From Verrucomicrobiaceae bacterium UBA7681 (GTDB lineage: Bacteria > Verrucomicrobiota > Verrucomicrobiia > Verrucomicrobiales > Verrucomicrobiaceae), in assembly GCA_002482965.1 (NCBI GenBank), contig DLGZ01000059.1, forward strand, positions 46,167 to 105,791: 59,625 nucleotides of DNA, written 5' to 3'. The notes below the pieces were generated by a model, which saw nothing but the letters and a program-made list of their open reading frames with translations, was not told the origin of the DNA and did no database searches. Each line of letters starts with the position of its first letter. The stretch's first letter is position 1. Positions 16,843 to 25,357 of the stretch are shown piece by piece. A program made the translations under genes and the position numbers.

Positions 16843-19800
16843 AGCGCTTGCTGCTCACCTTGCTGCTGGCGAGCCAGCTCTCACGAGCAGATGACCTGAC
16901 GCATGCGCAAAGCGATGCGCTGGCTGCTGAGTCCGCGCGGCTCATGCCCGTCAGGCCAGCGCCGAAGATGCAAACTCTGCCGCCGACACCCGTCCAGTAT
17001 TCGACTCTCGGCCTGTGGAGCGCGGTCATTGCGTGGACGCCGCACATTCCAGTGACCTGCGCGCAACTGCCCGACGGACGTCTGCTGACTTTCGCCTCCA
17101 GTCAGCGCACCGGTTTTCCTGTGGGACACTTCACGTATGCGGCCACGTGGGACTACCGCACCGGCGAATTCGTGGAGATCAATAATCCACGTCACGACAT
17201 GTTCTGCGGCGGTGTGTCGCTGCTGCCCGACGGCCGCCTGCTGGTCAATGGTGGGAACAACACCATCCGCGACTGCAGCCTGTTTGACTGGCGCACCAAC
17301 ACCTGGAGCGCTGCTGCCGACATGCAGGACCCGCGCTGGTACAACACGAGTGTCGCCCTGCCAGACGGCAGCGTCTTCACCGCCTCCGGCTCCGGTGGCC
17401 GCGACACGGCGGAACGCTGGCAGGAGGGCAGCGGGTGGACGCGCTTCACGAACATCAACTGGGCGCTGGCCACGAACGAAGGCGGTGAAGAATCCATCTG
17501 GCATCCCTTCCTGCACGTGGCACCGGATGGCCGCATCGCGCATACCGGACCGACGCGAAGCATGCACTGGGTGGACACCACGGGGAACGGCCAGTTCATC
17601 AACACCGGCACCAAGATTCCCGGGGGCTATTATCCGAAGGATGGTGCGATGGTGATGTTTGGCCCCGGCAAGATCCTGCAGTCCGCAGGCCGCACCCTGG
17701 GAGGTGTCACCACGAATCTTGCCTATGTGGTGGACATCAACGGTAGCGTCCCCACCGTCAAGCCAACCAGCAGCCTGAAATATGCGCGAACCTTTGCTAA
17801 TGGAGTGATCCTGCCCACGGGCGAGGTCATGGCAATCGGCGGCAACACCTCGCAGCAAAAATTCGACGATACCGGCAGCGTGCTGATACCGGAAATCTGG
17901 AATCCCACGAGCGGCCAATGGCGCATTGCCGCAGAGATGCAGGTGCCGCGCAATTACCACTCGCTGGCGATCCTGCTGCCCGATGGCCGGGTGTGGGCGG
18001 GTGGCGGCGGACTGAGCAGCAGCCCCACTGACCATCAGGACGCGCAGATCTTCACCCCACCGGTGCTTTTCAATGCCAACGGCACGCCGGCGACGCGCCC
18101 GGAGATCACCGAAACGCCTGAGGTCATCGGCCCGGGCATGGCGTTCAGCGTGCGTGCCACTGCGGGAATGAAACGTTTCACCTTCATCAAGCTGGCCTCA
18201 CTGACCCACAGCGTCACGAGTGATCTGCGCTTCCTGGAGCTGTCGTTCACCGAACCCACGCCGGGTGCCTACGTGGTGCATGCGCCCGCCAATGTGAATG
18301 TGCTGACACCGGGCCACTGGATGCTGTTTGCCATCTCGCCCAAGGGTCCGTATTCGGTTTCCAAAACGGTGCTGGTGGATGCCACGCTGACTGACTCGAT
18401 CAGCCGTCCCGTTGCTCAGTTCAGCACCGTGGGCAAGGCGGCCATCGGCGTCGGCATGAAAGCCTATGGTTACAGTCCGGCAGCACGCGTGTTTTCCGCC
18501 AGCGGACTGCCGCCTGGACTCGCGCTTGATCCTATTTCCGGTCTCATCTCGGGCACCCCTACCAACATTGGCCGCTACAATGTGAGGGTCACCGTTAGCG
18601 ACTCCATTCTTGAGCCGACGTCCGTCACGATCCCGTGGACGGTGCACTCAGATCTGGTGCTCGCCGCATTGACGCATGCGCCCGAACAGGTCGGTAACGC
18701 CTTTGATTTTTCCACGTCGGCCACCGGCAGCACCAACCCGGAGTTCCAATGGGATTTTGGCGATGGCACGCCTCCCTCTGACTTCAGCAGCAGCACAAAG
18801 ATCAGTAAAACGTATGCCGCGCCCGGACGTTATCTCGTCACCCTCACAGCACGCGATGACACGGGTTCACTGGTCACCAAGAGTTTTCATCAAGCAGTGC
18901 ATGCACCGCTCACGCCCGCGCCGCCCAGCGTTTCGAGCAGCATCGCCTATCAGGTGCGCAGGGGGGCCAATGCGCGGCTGTGGGTGGTCAATCCGGATCA
19001 GGACAGCGTCACCATCTTTGATGCAGTGACACGCATACGCAGCGGCATCATCAGCACCGGCAAAGGACCGCGCAGTGTCGCCATCGCGCCCGATGGCCGG
19101 GCCTGGGTGGTGAACAGTGAAAGTGGCAACATTGCCATCATCGACACGAATCTCAGCGTGGTGCAGACGATTGCCCTTCCACGCGGATCGCGCCCGTTTG
19201 CCATCGTGTTTGATCCCGCTGGCACGGCAGCCTATGTGTCGCTGCAGGACAGCGGCGCGGTGCTGAAGATCAATCCCGCAGCGCCAACGCAGATCAAAGG
19301 CACGGCCAAGGTCGGCAGCAGCGTGCGGCATTTGTCCGTCAGTGCAGATGGCCGCAAGGTGTTTGCCACGCGCTTCATCACGCCGCCTCTGCCCGGCGAG
19401 GAAACGGTCAACGTGATCACGCAAGATGGCGACACGAAGTTTGGTGGTGAGGTCCGCGTGATTGATTCTGCGAGCATGACAGTCACGCGCACAATCATTC
19501 TCGCCCACAGCGATGAGGCAGACAGCTCCATCACCGGGCGCGGCATCCCCAACTATCTCGGCCCTGCGGTACTCAGCCCGGATGGCACGAATGCGTGGGT
19601 GCCGTCGAAGAAGGACAACATCAAACGCGGCATGCAGCGGGATGGAAAACCGCTCACGCATGACAGTGCTGTACGCAGCATCACCTCCCGCATTGAGCTG
19701 AGTACTGAGAGCGAAGACTTCGCGGCGCGCATTGATTTCAACGATGCGGGTATCGCGAGCACGGCCGCGTATGATCCCACCGGCATGTATGTTTTCACCG

Positions 19801-22800
19801 CACTGGAAGGCAGCCGAGAAGTGGCCGTGGTGGATGCGTGGAACCAACGTGAACTGCTGCGCTTCACGGCAGGACGCGCACCGCAGGGTGTGGTGACATC
19901 GCCGGATGGTCGCACAGTGTATGTGCACAATTTCATGGACCGCAGTGTGAGCGTGCATGATGTGAGCGCGATTCTCAATGGGGCGGAAACCACACCGCAG
20001 CAGACCGCGCTGCTGAACTGCACCACGACTGAAAAGCTGACCGCCAGTGTGCTGAAGGGAAAACAGTTCTTCTACGATTCACGCGATCAACGCCTGGCAC
20101 TGCAGCAGTACATCAGCTGCGCCTCCTGCCACAACGATGGCGATCAGGATGGACGGGTGTGGGACTTCACCGGCTTCGGCGAAGGCCTGCGCAACAACAT
20201 TTCCCTGCGCGGCCACGGCACGCACGGCCCGCCGCACTGGACTGGAAACTTCGATGAGATTCAGGATTTTGAAGGACAGATCCGCAGCTTTTCTGGCGGG
20301 CTGGGATTGATGAGTGACAGCGACTTTCATACCGGAACGCGTGACCAGACACTGGGCGATGCGAAGGCGGGTGTGAGCGCCGATCTCGATGCGCTGGCGG
20401 CCTATGTGAAATCGCTCAGCATTGCTGGCACAAGCCCGAACCGTGGCAGCAATGGCCAGCTCACTGCCGATGCGGTGGCAGGACAGCAGATCTTCCGTGC
20501 GCAGAACTGCGCTGCCTGCCATGATGGCACACGCTTCACCAACAGCGCGCTCAATGTGTTCGCAAACATCGGCACCCTCAAACCCTCCAGCGGGCAGCGC
20601 CTGAACGGCCCCATCCCCGGCCTGGATGTGCCAACGCTGCGCGGACTCTGGAGCACCGCACCGTATTTGCACGATGGCAGTGCTGCGACTCTTGGCGATG
20701 CGGTGCGTGCACATGAGGGAGTACGGCTTACCGACAACGAGATGTCTAAAGTCGTGTCTTTTCTCTCTCAAATTGACGACTCAGTCATGAGCGCAGCCTC
20801 ACCTTTGAGCGTGATGCTGGCCACCGCCGGCAGCAGCGTGAACACTTCGTTTCCCGTGATTGGCTTTTTGAGCGAGGCGGCCAGCGGATTCACCGCCAGC
20901 GACATCAGCATCACTGGCGGAAGACTGCGTGGTTTCATCAGGTCCGGTACCACCTTCAGCTTTTATGTGGAACCCACGGCGGCCAGCGTGAGCATCGCCA
21001 TCGCAGCGAATGTGATGCTCGATTCCACCGGACTGGGCAACCTCGCCTCCAACGTGCTCACCATTGCGAACACCGGCGATGTGACAGCGCCGGTGATCAC
21101 ACTGGCCACCACGGCAGAAACCGTGAGCGCAGCCTTCGAGGTCAGCCTCAGCGCCAGCGAAACGATCAGTGGATTGAGCGCGGCTGATTTCGTGGTGACC
21201 AACGGCAGTGCGGCCAATCTCACGGGCAGTGGAGCGAGCTACAGCATCACCATCCACCCGACAGCCAACGGCGTGGTGACGGTGCAACTGCCTGCTGAAG
21301 CCGTCACGGATGCTGCTGAGAATGGGAGCCTCGCGTCCAACTTGCTGAGCGTCACGTTTGCGCCGGTGAATAACGTGACACCCACGGTCACGCTCGCCAC
21401 GGCATCGACCGAGGTGAGCGGTGCCTTCGATGTCAGCGTCAACTTTAGTGAGAATGTCACCGGTGTTTCTTTGAATGATTTCAGCGTTACCAATGGCCAT
21501 GCGACAGCACTCAGCGGCGGTGGCTCTGACTATGTCGTGTCTGTCACGCCAGCGGCGAATGGTGCTGTCACGATTCAGTTTTCGGCCAATGCCATTTCGG
21601 ACATCTTGAGCGTGAACTACAGCGCACTCGCAAATACTGGACCCACGGTGGTGCTTACGGCAGGCAGCATCTCAAACAGCTTCACGGTGAACGCGCAGTT
21701 CAGTGAAGCCGTCACGGATATCAGCGCGTCCGATTTCATCGTCACCAATGGCAGCGTGATCGGCCTCAGCGGCAGCGAGTCGCTGTGGATCGCCACGATT
21801 CAATCGGCCAATGCCGGAGATGTGAGTGTGCGTCTGCCTGCCAATGCTGCGCAGGGCAACCGTGCTTCAAACGTGCTCATCATATCGTTTGATCCCCCTG
21901 CGCCGCTGACGGCGAAGATCAATTTTCAAAATGCCGGGGCACCGACACCGAATGACTACTGCGCTGACGCAGGGGCCGTCTTTGGCAATCGGAACGGACT
22001 CAGCTTTGGCTGGAACAATGACCACACGGCGCAGGGGCGTGACCGCAACGCTGTGACTGACCAGCGGCAGGATACTTTCATCCGCATGCAGGCGGGTGCG
22101 AAATGGGAGATCGCCGTGCCGAATGGAGAATATGACCTTAACCTGAGCGTGGGCGATGCCACCGCCGCGAGCACCAACACGCTGAACGTGGAAGGCATTT
22201 CTGTCTGGAACGCCACAGCCTGTGCCGCAGGTGCGTTCCAGGTGAAAACTCTGCGTGTGATGGTCTCGGATGGCCTCCTCACGCTCGACAACGGCCGCGC
22301 GGCTGATCGCGCCACCGCATTGAACTGCATCGATATTACGAGCATGAGCAGCCTGCCGCCGGCAACACCGCATGGACTCGCCGCAGAGTACTTTGCGGGG
22401 ATCAACTTCGATCAGCTCCGCTTCACCCGCATTGACCGCAGCATTGATTTCCGCTGGCGCGCCGCCGCACCCGATACACGCCTTGCCGCAGACAATTTCA
22501 GCGTACGCTGGCAGGGTGCCGTGATGCCGCGCCATAGCGAACGCTACTCATTTGCCACCACGAGCGACAATGGCGTGAGGCTGTGGGTGAACGGAAAACT
22601 GCTCATCAACAACTGGAACAAGCACACGGAAGAAACCAACGCCGCTGAAATCGATCTGCAGGCAGGGGTGCCCGCCACGATCCAACTGGAGTTCTTTGCG
22701 AATGATGGCGATGCCGTGGTGCGTCTGCTCTGGGCCAGCCCGAGTCAGCCGCTCGAAGTGATCCCTGCCGACCGCCTCATTATTAATACCACGGGACAGC

Positions 22801-24170
22801 CTGCTGCCCCCTACCCTTCCACATTCGCTGCATGGATCGCGAGCGGGCGCAGCAATGGCCCCCAGACCACCGCCAACACGAATGCCGACGGTGATGATCT
22901 GCCGGATCTGCTGGAGTATGCGCTGGGCGGTAGCGCGGGAAGCGGCATCAACTCAGGTGATGTGCTGCGGCTTGACACGCAGAGCGGTCACGTCAACGCC
23001 AGCGTGGTGCGCGCGCAGGGCATGAGCGATTTGAGCTGTTTGCTGGAAAGCAGCGCTAATTTGAAAACATGGACACCGCTCTCCCTCAGCGCGGCAATCC
23101 GTGACAACGGTGATGGCACCGAAACGCTGCGCTGGGAAAATCTCGATATGGCGGCAGGCCAGAGTCTTGCCCAAGGCATGGTGCGTCTGAAAGTGCGGAA
23201 CACGGCCACGGGTGACACGGCAGCCACGGCCCCTTTTGCCTGGCAGCAGTGGACCAGTCAGGGTGGTACGCAGACAGTCGGTGTGAACGTGGTGAACACA
23301 CCGGTTTTCACCGGCTACGCACACTCCGCCAGCGGGGCAGCCCTTTACCTCAGCGATGCCTCGTATCTACCAGGCGTAGTGGATGCAGATGCACGCTACT
23401 ATGTGGAAATCACCGACGGCATGCATGCCGGCCATCATTGGGATCTCGCTCACATCGGTGACCGGACGCTCGTCATCGACAGTGAATCATCCAGCAACAC
23501 GCTGGCCGAACTGCCCGCCGACATCGCCGGTGCACGCATCGCGGTGCGCAAGCATGTCACGCTGGGACAGGTGTTTGACAAAGCCGTCCTGCGCGGTTCC
23601 AACAATCCTGCCAGCTCCGATCAGGTGCTGTTTCTGAGCGCGGCCGGTTTCCGCACGTACTGGCTGCTGCAAGCCGGGACGCGCAATCAATGGATAGCAG
23701 CGGGGGACACCACACTGTTGAATGCCGACACCCTCCCGATTCCGCCTGGCACGGGTGTGATGCTGAAAAGCAGCAGCGCGGCAGCCCGCACGCTGGTCCT
23801 CACTGGTCAGGTCCGCACCACGCCCTTTGCCCGGCTGGTGGTACCGGGCTCAAGCCTGTCCGCCAATCCATGGCCGCTGAATGCCACCCCGACAGGCCTG
23901 AACATGACCAGCGCCACGACGTTTACCGCCACCAAGAGCCCCGGGACGGCAGATGCGCTGCAGTTTTGGAAAGGCGACAGCCAGCCGGGTGCCAGCGGTT
24001 ACGATGGATACTGGTTCTTCCAAAACCCCAAGACCTCCGCCGGCTGGGTTTCCAGCCGCGATGCCACCCTGCAATCGCAAAACGATCTGCTGCCACTCAA
24101 GGCGGCGAGGGCTTCTTTCCTCATCCGTCGCAGTACTTCCACCAGTGTGTGGGTGATGCCTGCGCCGTGA
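16839..24170 (+). CDS. Giant secreted copper-radical oxidase with beta-propeller, di-haem cytochrome, Ig-like and PA14 domains
   Basis: 2443 residues; short signal peptide (MKRLLLTLLLASQLSRA). Order: galactose/glyoxal-oxidase kelch plus DUF1929 module (about 30-510); putative-Ig and PKD domains (about 545-690); YVTN beta-propeller (about 705-1060); di-haem peroxidase-like module with CASCH at 1094-1098 and CAACH at 1224-1228 (to about 1325); three to four Ig-like repeats of about 90 residues with S-E-x-V and ASDFIVTNGS motifs (about 1325-1690); malectin/CBM-like domain (about 1690-1840); PA14 (about 1844-1980); a C-terminal Verrucomicrobia-type beta domain. The radical-copper site is complete: Cys123 (DMFCGG), Tyr168, Tyr373-His374 (NYHSLAILLPDG) and His457 (THSVTSD), with spacings close to galactose oxidase. 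The tryptophan stacked on the Tyr-Cys cofactor in galactose oxidase is not visible. Translationally coupled to the MbnP-MbnH gene. Role and substrate are inferred. Confidence 0.88.
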   Translation: MKRLLLTLLLASQLSRADDLTHAQSDALAAESARLMPVRPAPKMQTLPPTPVQYSTLGLWSAVIAWTPHIPVTCAQLPDGRLLTFASSQRTGFPVGHFTYAATWDYRTGEFVEINNPRHDMFCGGVSLLPDGRLLVNGGNNTIRDCSLFDWRTNTWSAAADMQDPRWYNTSVALPDGSVFTASGSGGRDTAERWQEGSGWTRFTNINWALATNEGGEESIWHPFLHVAPDGRIAHTGPTRSMHWVDTTGNGQFINTGTKIPGGYYPKDGAMVMFGPGKILQSAGRTLGGVTTNLAYVVDINGSVPTVKPTSSLKYARTFANGVILPTGEVMAIGGNTSQQKFDDTGSVLIPEIWNPTSGQWRIAAEMQVPRNYHSLAILLPDGRVWAGGGGLSSSPTDHQDAQIFTPPVLFNANGTPATRPEITETPEVIGPGMAFSVRATAGMKRFTFIKLASLTHSVTSDLRFLELSFTEPTPGAYVVHAPANVNVLTPGHWMLFAISPKGPYSVSKTVLVDATLTDSISRPVAQFSTVGKAAIGVGMKAYGYSPAARVFSASGLPPGLALDPISGLISGTPTNIGRYNVRVTVSDSILEPTSVTIPWTVHSDLVLAALTHAPEQVGNAFDFSTSATGSTNPEFQWDFGDGTPPSDFSSSTKISKTYAAPGRYLVTLTARDDTGSLVTKSFHQAVHAPLTPAPPSVSSSIAYQVRRGANARLWVVNPDQDSVTIFDAVTRIRSGIISTGKGPRSVAIAPDGRAWVVNSESGNIAIIDTNLSVVQTIALPRGSRPFAIVFDPAGTAAYVSLQDSGAVLKINPAAPTQIKGTAKVGSSVRHLSVSADGRKVFATRFITPPLPGEETVNVITQDGDTKFGGEVRVIDSASMTVTRTIILAHSDEADSSITGRGIPNYLGPAVLSPDGTNAWVPSKKDNIKRGMQRDGKPLTHDSAVRSITSRIELSTESEDFAARIDFNDAGIASTAAYDPTGMYVFTALEGSREVAVVDAWNQRELLRFTAGRAPQGVVTSPDGRTVYVHNFMDRSVSVHDVSAILNGAETTPQQTALLNCTTTEKLTASVLKGKQFFYDSRDQRLALQQYISCASCHNDGDQDGRVWDFTGFGEGLRNNISLRGHGTHGPPHWTGNFDEIQDFEGQIRSFSGGLGLMSDSDFHTGTRDQTLGDAKAGVSADLDALAAYVKSLSIAGTSPNRGSNGQLTADAVAGQQIFRAQNCAACHDGTRFTNSALNVFANIGTLKPSSGQRLNGPIPGLDVPTLRGLWSTAPYLHDGSAATLGDAVRAHEGVRLTDNEMSKVVSFLSQIDDSVMSAASPLSVMLATAGSSVNTSFPVIGFLSEAASGFTASDISITGGRLRGFIRSGTTFSFYVEPTAASVSIAIAANVMLDSTGLGNLASNVLTIANTGDVTAPVITLATTAETVSAAFEVSLSASETISGLSAADFVVTNGSAANLTGSGASYSITIHPTANGVVTVQLPAEAVTDAAENGSLASNLLSVTFAPVNNVTPTVTLATASTEVSGAFDVSVNFSENVTGVSLNDFSVTNGHATALSGGGSDYVVSVTPAANGAVTIQFSANAISDILSVNYSALANTGPTVVLTAGSISNSFTVNAQFSEAVTDISASDFIVTNGSVIGLSGSESLWIATIQSANAGDVSVRLPANAAQGNRASNVLIISFDPPAPLTAKINFQNAGAPTPNDYCADAGAVFGNRNGLSFGWNNDHTAQGRDRNAVTDQRQDTFIRMQAGAKWEIAVPNGEYDLNLSVGDATAASTNTLNVEGISVWNATACAAGAFQVKTLRVMVSDGLLTLDNGRAADRATALNCIDITSMSSLPPATPHGLAAEYFAGINFDQLRFTRIDRSIDFRWRAAAPDTRLAADNFSVRWQGAVMPRHSERYSFATTSDNGVRLWVNGKLLINNWNKHTEETNAAEIDLQAGVPATIQLEFFANDGDAVVRLLWASPSQPLEVIPADRLIINTTGQPAAPYPSTFAAWIASGRSNGPQTTANTNADGDDLPDLLEYALGGSAGSGINSGDVLRLDTQSGHVNASVVRAQGMSDLSCLLESSANLKTWTPLSLSAAIRDNGDGTETLRWENLDMAAGQSLAQGMVRLKVRNTATGDTAATAPFAWQQWTSQGGTQTVGVNVVNTPVFTGYAHSASGAALYLSDASYLPGVVDADARYYVEITDGMHAGHHWDLAHIGDRTLVIDSESSSNTLAELPADIAGARIAVRKHVTLGQVFDKAVLRGSNNPASSDQVLFLSAAGFRTYWLLQAGTRNQWIAAGDTTLLNADTLPIPPGTGVMLKSSSAAARTLVLTGQVRTTPFARLVVPGSSLSANPWPLNATPTGLNMTSATTFTATKSPGTADALQFWKGDSQPGASGYDGYWFFQNPKTSAGWVSSRDATLQSQNDLLPLKAARASFLIRRSTSTSVWVMPAP

Positions 24171-24218
24171 ACTGGCGGATCAAGGAACAGTGAAAAGCGG
24201 ATGTCACCGTATTTGCCG

Positions 24219-24292
24219 TGGTTACCCCGCAAGGATTCGAACCTTGAACGAGAGAATCAAAATCTCCTGTGTTACCATTACACCACGGGGTA
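24219..24292 (-). tRNA. tRNA-Gln (anticodon UUG), CCA encoded
   Basis: Cloverleaf read on the minus strand from 24292: acceptor TACCCCG/CGGGGTA, D-arm GTGT/ACAC, anticodon stem GGAGA/TCTCT with loop TTTTGAT (anticodon TTG), a 4-nt variable loop, T-arm CAAGG/CCTTG around TTCGAAT, discriminator A, then encoded CCA at 24221-24219. Total 71 nt without CCA. The first anticodon-stem pair is a G-U wobble. It sits between the giant oxidase and the P-loop ATPase genes. Confidence 0.95.
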
Positions 24293-24310
24293 GGAGGTGC
24301 TCCGAGAGCG

Positions 24311-24338
24311 ATATTAGAGCCTCCTTTCGGCTGTGCAA
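24311..24338 (-). promoter_or_regulatory. Sigma-70-like promoter of the tRNA-Gln gene
   Basis: On the minus strand TTGCAC (24338-24333) is followed after 16 bp by TAATAT (24316-24311), 18 bp before the tRNA 5' end. Both boxes match the sigma-70 consensus in four of six positions. Spacing and position fit; the site is inferred from sequence only. Confidence 0.5.
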
Positions 24339-24598
24339 GGGCGGCTTCAGGATGAATTAGGCACTAAATTGGGGATTGGGGACGTATCTCATGCGGTAAA
24401 ATGCGGCCTGAACCGGGGTGAGCCCACTTTTTTGATCAGTTGTCAGCGGTGTCGATATGGCGCTGCATGCCTTGATTTTCCTCATGTCTATAACTTTTCG
24501 TGCCTACACACCTATTGAAATTATGGAAACATTAGATATTTATTCTTGCAATATATATTATAATTAACATAATGGCCGAGTAATTTAAGAAAATCATT
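24339..24598. other. Intergenic region, mostly featureless, AT-rich before the P-loop gene
   Basis: About 260 bp without a convincing gene; a 61-codon frame in it has no coding character. The last 90 bp are strikingly AT-rich compared with the rest of the window (runs such as ATATATATTATAATTAAC) and probably hold the promoter of the P-loop ATPase gene. No repeat, integrase or attachment site is visible beside the tRNA. Confidence 0.5.
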
Positions 24599-25342
24599 AT
24601 GAAGAAGCTCATCCTTATCCAAAACGATTATCCTGGCACCGGCAAGAGCACCCTGGCGCTCTGCTTCCACCGCTACCTCCAGCAGTATGGAGTCTCCCAT
24701 CAACTCCTCTCCCTCACCGAAGAGGATACCTACACATCTTCGGGGCGCACCGCCATTGATGCCAGTTCGCTGACGCCGCGATCCTTCCTCGCGCATGTCG
24801 ATGCCTCGCCACTGACCATTTTGGATGTGAGCACCGGACTCGGGGAGTTCTTCAACAAGTTCTACCAAGGCAGTGAAATGGAACAGATTTTCCAGGCCGC
24901 GGGAGTGGCCCTCACCGTGGTCCTGCCGGTGACGGTCGATCGTGAGAGTTTTGATTCGGTCATTGATGCGGCGGAGGTTTATTCCGACAACGCCGAATAC
25001 CTGATCGCCCACCTGGTGACGAGTTGCTACGACGAAGACGACAAGGTCTGGGACACCAGCTATGCCGCACGGGTGATGGACATGTTTGAAGCCGTGGAAC
25101 TGCACATCCCGGAAATCACCTTCCAGACCGAACTGAGCACCGAGCGCATGAGCCTGGACAGCGCGCTGCAGCAGGATGATGCCGAAGAACGCCTGGGCAA
25201 GGAATACACCAAATGGCAGCGCCGGGTCATGGGCCAGGTGGACAGCGCCCGTCAGTATCTCTTTGGAGACGCCTTCCGCCCCACGATGGCTCCGAAGCCT
25301 GTCAAAGCGGTGCGCAAGAACAAAACCAAGCTCGCCGCTTAA
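24599..25342 (+). CDS. ParA/TraL-like P-loop NTPase
   Basis: 247 residues. The protein opens with a beta strand and a Walker A loop (LIQNDYPGTGKST), which lacks the first lysine of the deviant KGGxxK motif but keeps GKST. Later strands (LTILDVSTGLG and LTVVLPVTVDRESF) fit a SIMIBI/ParA-like nucleotide-binding fold and resemble the conjugation-associated TraL group. The C-terminus is basic (KAVRKNKTKL), which could bind DNA or RNA. No ParB or conjugation genes are adjacent, so partitioning or transfer is not indicated; function is unknown. It converges with the ptsI gene after only 15 bp and has an AT-rich upstream region. Confidence 0.7.
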   Translation: MKKLILIQNDYPGTGKSTLALCFHRYLQQYGVSHQLLSLTEEDTYTSSGRTAIDASSLTPRSFLAHVDASPLTILDVSTGLGEFFNKFYQGSEMEQIFQAAGVALTVVLPVTVDRESFDSVIDAAEVYSDNAEYLIAHLVTSCYDEDDKVWDTSYAARVMDMFEAVELHIPEITFQTELSTERMSLDSALQQDDAEERLGKEYTKWQRRVMGQVDSARQYLFGDAFRPTMAPKPVKAVRKNKTKLAA

Positions 25343-25357
25343 CCCCGAAACCACAGG

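Noticed and set aside
20800..21900. Possible DNA repeats in the Ig-like region
   Set aside because: The repeats are at protein level (about 90-residue Ig-like units) with diverged codons, so they are domain repeats, not DNA repeats or a CRISPR array.
17000..22535. Several long antisense frames under the giant oxidase gene
   Set aside because: They mirror the sense codon pattern, lack starts with ribosome-binding sites and show no domains.
24219..24600. tRNA with AT-rich flank as an integration site
   Set aside because: No duplicated tRNA end, integrase or mobile-element gene is visible; the AT-rich part is more simply a promoter region.
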